Positions 62,244 through 64,000 of a DNA stretch of 64,000 nt are shown here, piece by piece; within the stretch, counting starts at the first letter, position 1, and each line of letters starts with the position of its first letter. The position numbers and the translations under genes are program-made. Source of the stretch: TH-plancto1 sp043777375 (GTDB lineage: Bacteria > Planctomycetota > Planctomycetia > Planctomycetales > Planctomycetaceae); NCBI GenBank assembly GCA_043777375.1, contig JAYWHX010000002.1:15695-79694 (forward strand). Reading direction: 5' to 3'. The notes under the pieces were generated by a model that saw nothing but the letters and a program-made list of their open reading frames with translations, made no database searches and was not told the origin of the DNA.

Positions 62244-64000
62244 ATGTCGATTCAAAAGCTTCTTCGAAGTCTGCCAGTCTGGCTGTGCCTGTTACCGGCC
62301 GTCTTGTGGGCGGCGGAAACGTATGATCGGAAGACGGAACGGGTTTGGACCACACAGGATGGTGCGGAAACGACAGCCAGTTTTTCCGGAGTGATTCGCA
62401 ACGAGGTCCTGCTCAAAGCGGCGGGGTCCGTCAAGCGAATTTCACTCGATCAACTGAGCAAAGCGGATGTCGCTTGGGTCCGAGAGTTAATGACGCAGGA
62501 AGGCACGCTGTCCAAGCTGCCCAAGGAGTATCAGACTCCCGAAGAATCTCCCGCTGAGCCGGCCGAGCCGGCGACAGAAACCACCGAGTCCCCCGCAGAG
62601 GCTCCGTCTGCGGAGATGAAACCGGAACAGGCTGAGGAATCAGCCAATCCCTTCCAGCCGGAGACTGACGCGCCCGCGACGGACAGCCCGTTTCAATCCG
62701 CAGACGACGAACCGGCCGATGAAAACCCATTTGCAGAGGCCAAGGGGGAAAACCCGGACGACACGGTGCGAGATTGGACCGACAAGAATGGCAAGACCGT
62801 CACCGGCAGCCTCCAGTCCGTGGACGGGGAGCAAGCGGTAATTCTCTCCGGCAAGAGAGTCATTCGGGTGCCGCTGTCGGGCTTCTCCCAGAAGGACTTG
62901 GAATGGATCGTGGGCGATTTTCGCAAACGCCGAAAGCTGTCCCAGCTGCCCGAGAAGTACCGCTCGATCAATCGTCCGTTTGACAAGCCCAAGAGTGCAG
63001 GGCTGATGGGCTCCCGCACTTGGACCGACAACAAGGGCGGCACCATGGAAGCCCGCTTCATGTCAGTCGGCGGTGACGAGGTGACTCTGCTCGGTAGCGG
63101 CTTCACGACCAGCCCGCTGTCCCAGCTGTCGCGAGAGGACTTGATGTGGCTACAGAATGCATTGCGAGAGGAAGGTCGTCTCACAGAATTAGCGTTACCG
63201 TATCGCGATCCGCCCGATCCCAAGTTGAAGGGAGCAGAGCTGACCAAGTTTCGAAAGACGAAATACTTCCGCAAGTGGACCCTCTATACGGGGCTGTCGG
63301 ATACCGCGCAGTGGCAGGACATGTCCAAGGGCGAGGTCAACCTGATTCGCTACGAGACGAAGCTGCCGGTGTCGATCCCGTATCGCGACCTGAGCGAAGC
63401 TGACAAGGAATACGTACGCGGTCGATTAAAAGCCGAGAACCCAGGCGAGCTGTTCCCGGCAATTGCTCCTGCGGAGATCACCCCAGAACAGGCCGCGAGC
63501 GGTTTTCAGATTTGGACCGACCTCGAAGGGCAAAAACTGGCGGGCAAGCTGGTGCGAAGTGATAAGAATCTGTCGGTCAACGTCATCGAAACGGCGGATG
63601 GCGAAAAGCCATTCATCGCAGCTTTCTTCTCCGACGAAGATCGGACAAAGATCGATGCGGGGAATCAGCCTGCCCCAGCTGTCGCGGGTGCTGGCTCCCA
63701 GACCGGGACATACACCAGTTCCAGTACGAACACGGCGGGGATGTCGACTGGAGGGCAGGGCGGATACACCGGACAGCAGGGCCAGACGGCCCAGAGCAAT
63801 GCAAATCAACAGCAGATGGACGCCGTCGAGCGAGAACGGCAGCAGCTGGCTGCCACTCATGACCCATACAGTTCAGGATCGAATCCAGCGATGCCCCCTG
63901 AGCCCAGGCGGTACGCATCAAACGGGGAGTCTTTTCAGGACATCAAGGATGTAGTTAGGGTCGAGGGCGGCTTTGAAGCGTTTGTTTTTGGCACCGATTT
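62244..64000 (+). CDS. SHD1-repeat exported protein (partial, C-terminus outside window)
   Basis: The frame stays open to the right edge (585 codons visible). ATG 62244 has GGGGAG about 8 nt upstream and begins a signal peptide (SLPVWLCLLPAVLWAAETYD). Repeated SHD1-like modules start near residues 33 (RVWTTQDG), 176 (RDWTDKNGKTVTGSL), 258 (RTWTDNKGGTMEARF) and 422 (FQIWTDLEGQKL). Each has a W-T-D/T turn, a basic strand and a closing helix with DLxWV/I. Between the first and second is a Pro/Glu/Ala-rich linker (~95-165). A Gly/Gln/Ser-rich stretch (~480-530) follows the last. SHD1 is known from eukaryotic Sla1 and occurs in many planctomycete surface or periplasmic proteins, where its ligand is unknown. 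The function here is unassigned. Confidence 0.82.
   Translation, partial: MSIQKLLRSLPVWLCLLPAVLWAAETYDRKTERVWTTQDGAETTASFSGVIRNEVLLKAAGSVKRISLDQLSKADVAWVRELMTQEGTLSKLPKEYQTPEESPAEPAEPATETTESPAEAPSAEMKPEQAEESANPFQPETDAPATDSPFQSADDEPADENPFAEAKGENPDDTVRDWTDKNGKTVTGSLQSVDGEQAVILSGKRVIRVPLSGFSQKDLEWIVGDFRKRRKLSQLPEKYRSINRPFDKPKSAGLMGSRTWTDNKGGTMEARFMSVGGDEVTLLGSGFTTSPLSQLSREDLMWLQNALREEGRLTELALPYRDPPDPKLKGAELTKFRKTKYFRKWTLYTGLSDTAQWQDMSKGEVNLIRYETKLPVSIPYRDLSEADKEYVRGRLKAENPGELFPAIAPAEITPEQAASGFQIWTDLEGQKLAGKLVRSDKNLSVNVIETADGEKPFIAAFFSDEDRTKIDAGNQPAPAVAGAGSQTGTYTSSSTNTAGMSTGGQGGYTGQQGQTAQSNANQQQMDAVERERQQLAATHDPYSSGSNPAMPPEPRRYASNGESFQDIKDVVRVEGGFEAFVFGTD

Overview
The window looks like a chromosome segment from a planctomycete (order Planctomycetales). 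This rests on family content rather than on a marker gene: a DUF1549/DUF1553 protein followed by a DUF1501 protein, a PVC-type haem-binding dehydrogenase-like protein with a C-terminal CxxCH domain, an N-terminal LEPR-xLL-like motif on a giant surface protein, SHD1-like repeats, and several exported proteins of planctomycete-restricted types. No rRNA, tRNA, CRISPR array, transposase or phage gene was recognised.

Region 1 (1-17.8 kb) is a surface/signalling locus. A TolC-type outer-membrane protein (minus strand, cut by the left edge) diverges from a 3972-residue repeat protein with DUF4347, DNRLRE, DUF2341, LamG-like and about fifteen CSPG/cadherin-like repeats. A hybrid histidine kinase and a REC-HD-GYP protein follow on the same strand, and the block ends in a bidirectional hairpin terminator. 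I read it as a secreted or anchored giant adhesin co-inherited with a c-di-GMP-linked phosphorelay.

Region 2 (17.8-38 kb) is mostly minus strand: the PVC haem-binding protein, an APC permease, a DUF1501 and a DUF1549/DUF1553 protein separated by a GxxExxY gene between two palindromic repeats, an RsmC/RlmG-like methyltransferase, a DUF1963 protein, a MarR regulator with an RND/HlyD-type adaptor, and a Ppx/GppA phosphatase. A BON-like protein and a GH97 glycosidase lie on the plus strand.

Region 3 (38.4-53.1 kb) is dominated by two adjacent exported membrane proteins of 1152 and 2810 residues. They share a repeated module and resemble no family I can name. An unknown multi-pass membrane protein and an S41 C-terminal processing protease follow. 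This is the best candidate for an undescribed system. The N-terminus of the 2810-residue protein is built from intergenic repeats read in frame.

Region 4 (53.4-64 kb) has a small conserved protein, a zinc-ribbon membrane protein translationally coupled to a GT39-like glycosyltransferase, a DUF2238 protein, a large APC-type transporter with a DUF6116-like partner, a two-TM protein, diaminopimelate epimerase (dapF) and an SHD1-repeat protein cut by the right edge.

A recurring theme is a family of palindromic intergenic repeats whose arms are built of an 8-9 nt AAGG/GAGG-ending unit, found near 25.2, 25.9, 28.7, 30.2, 38.05, 42.0 and 50.4 kb.
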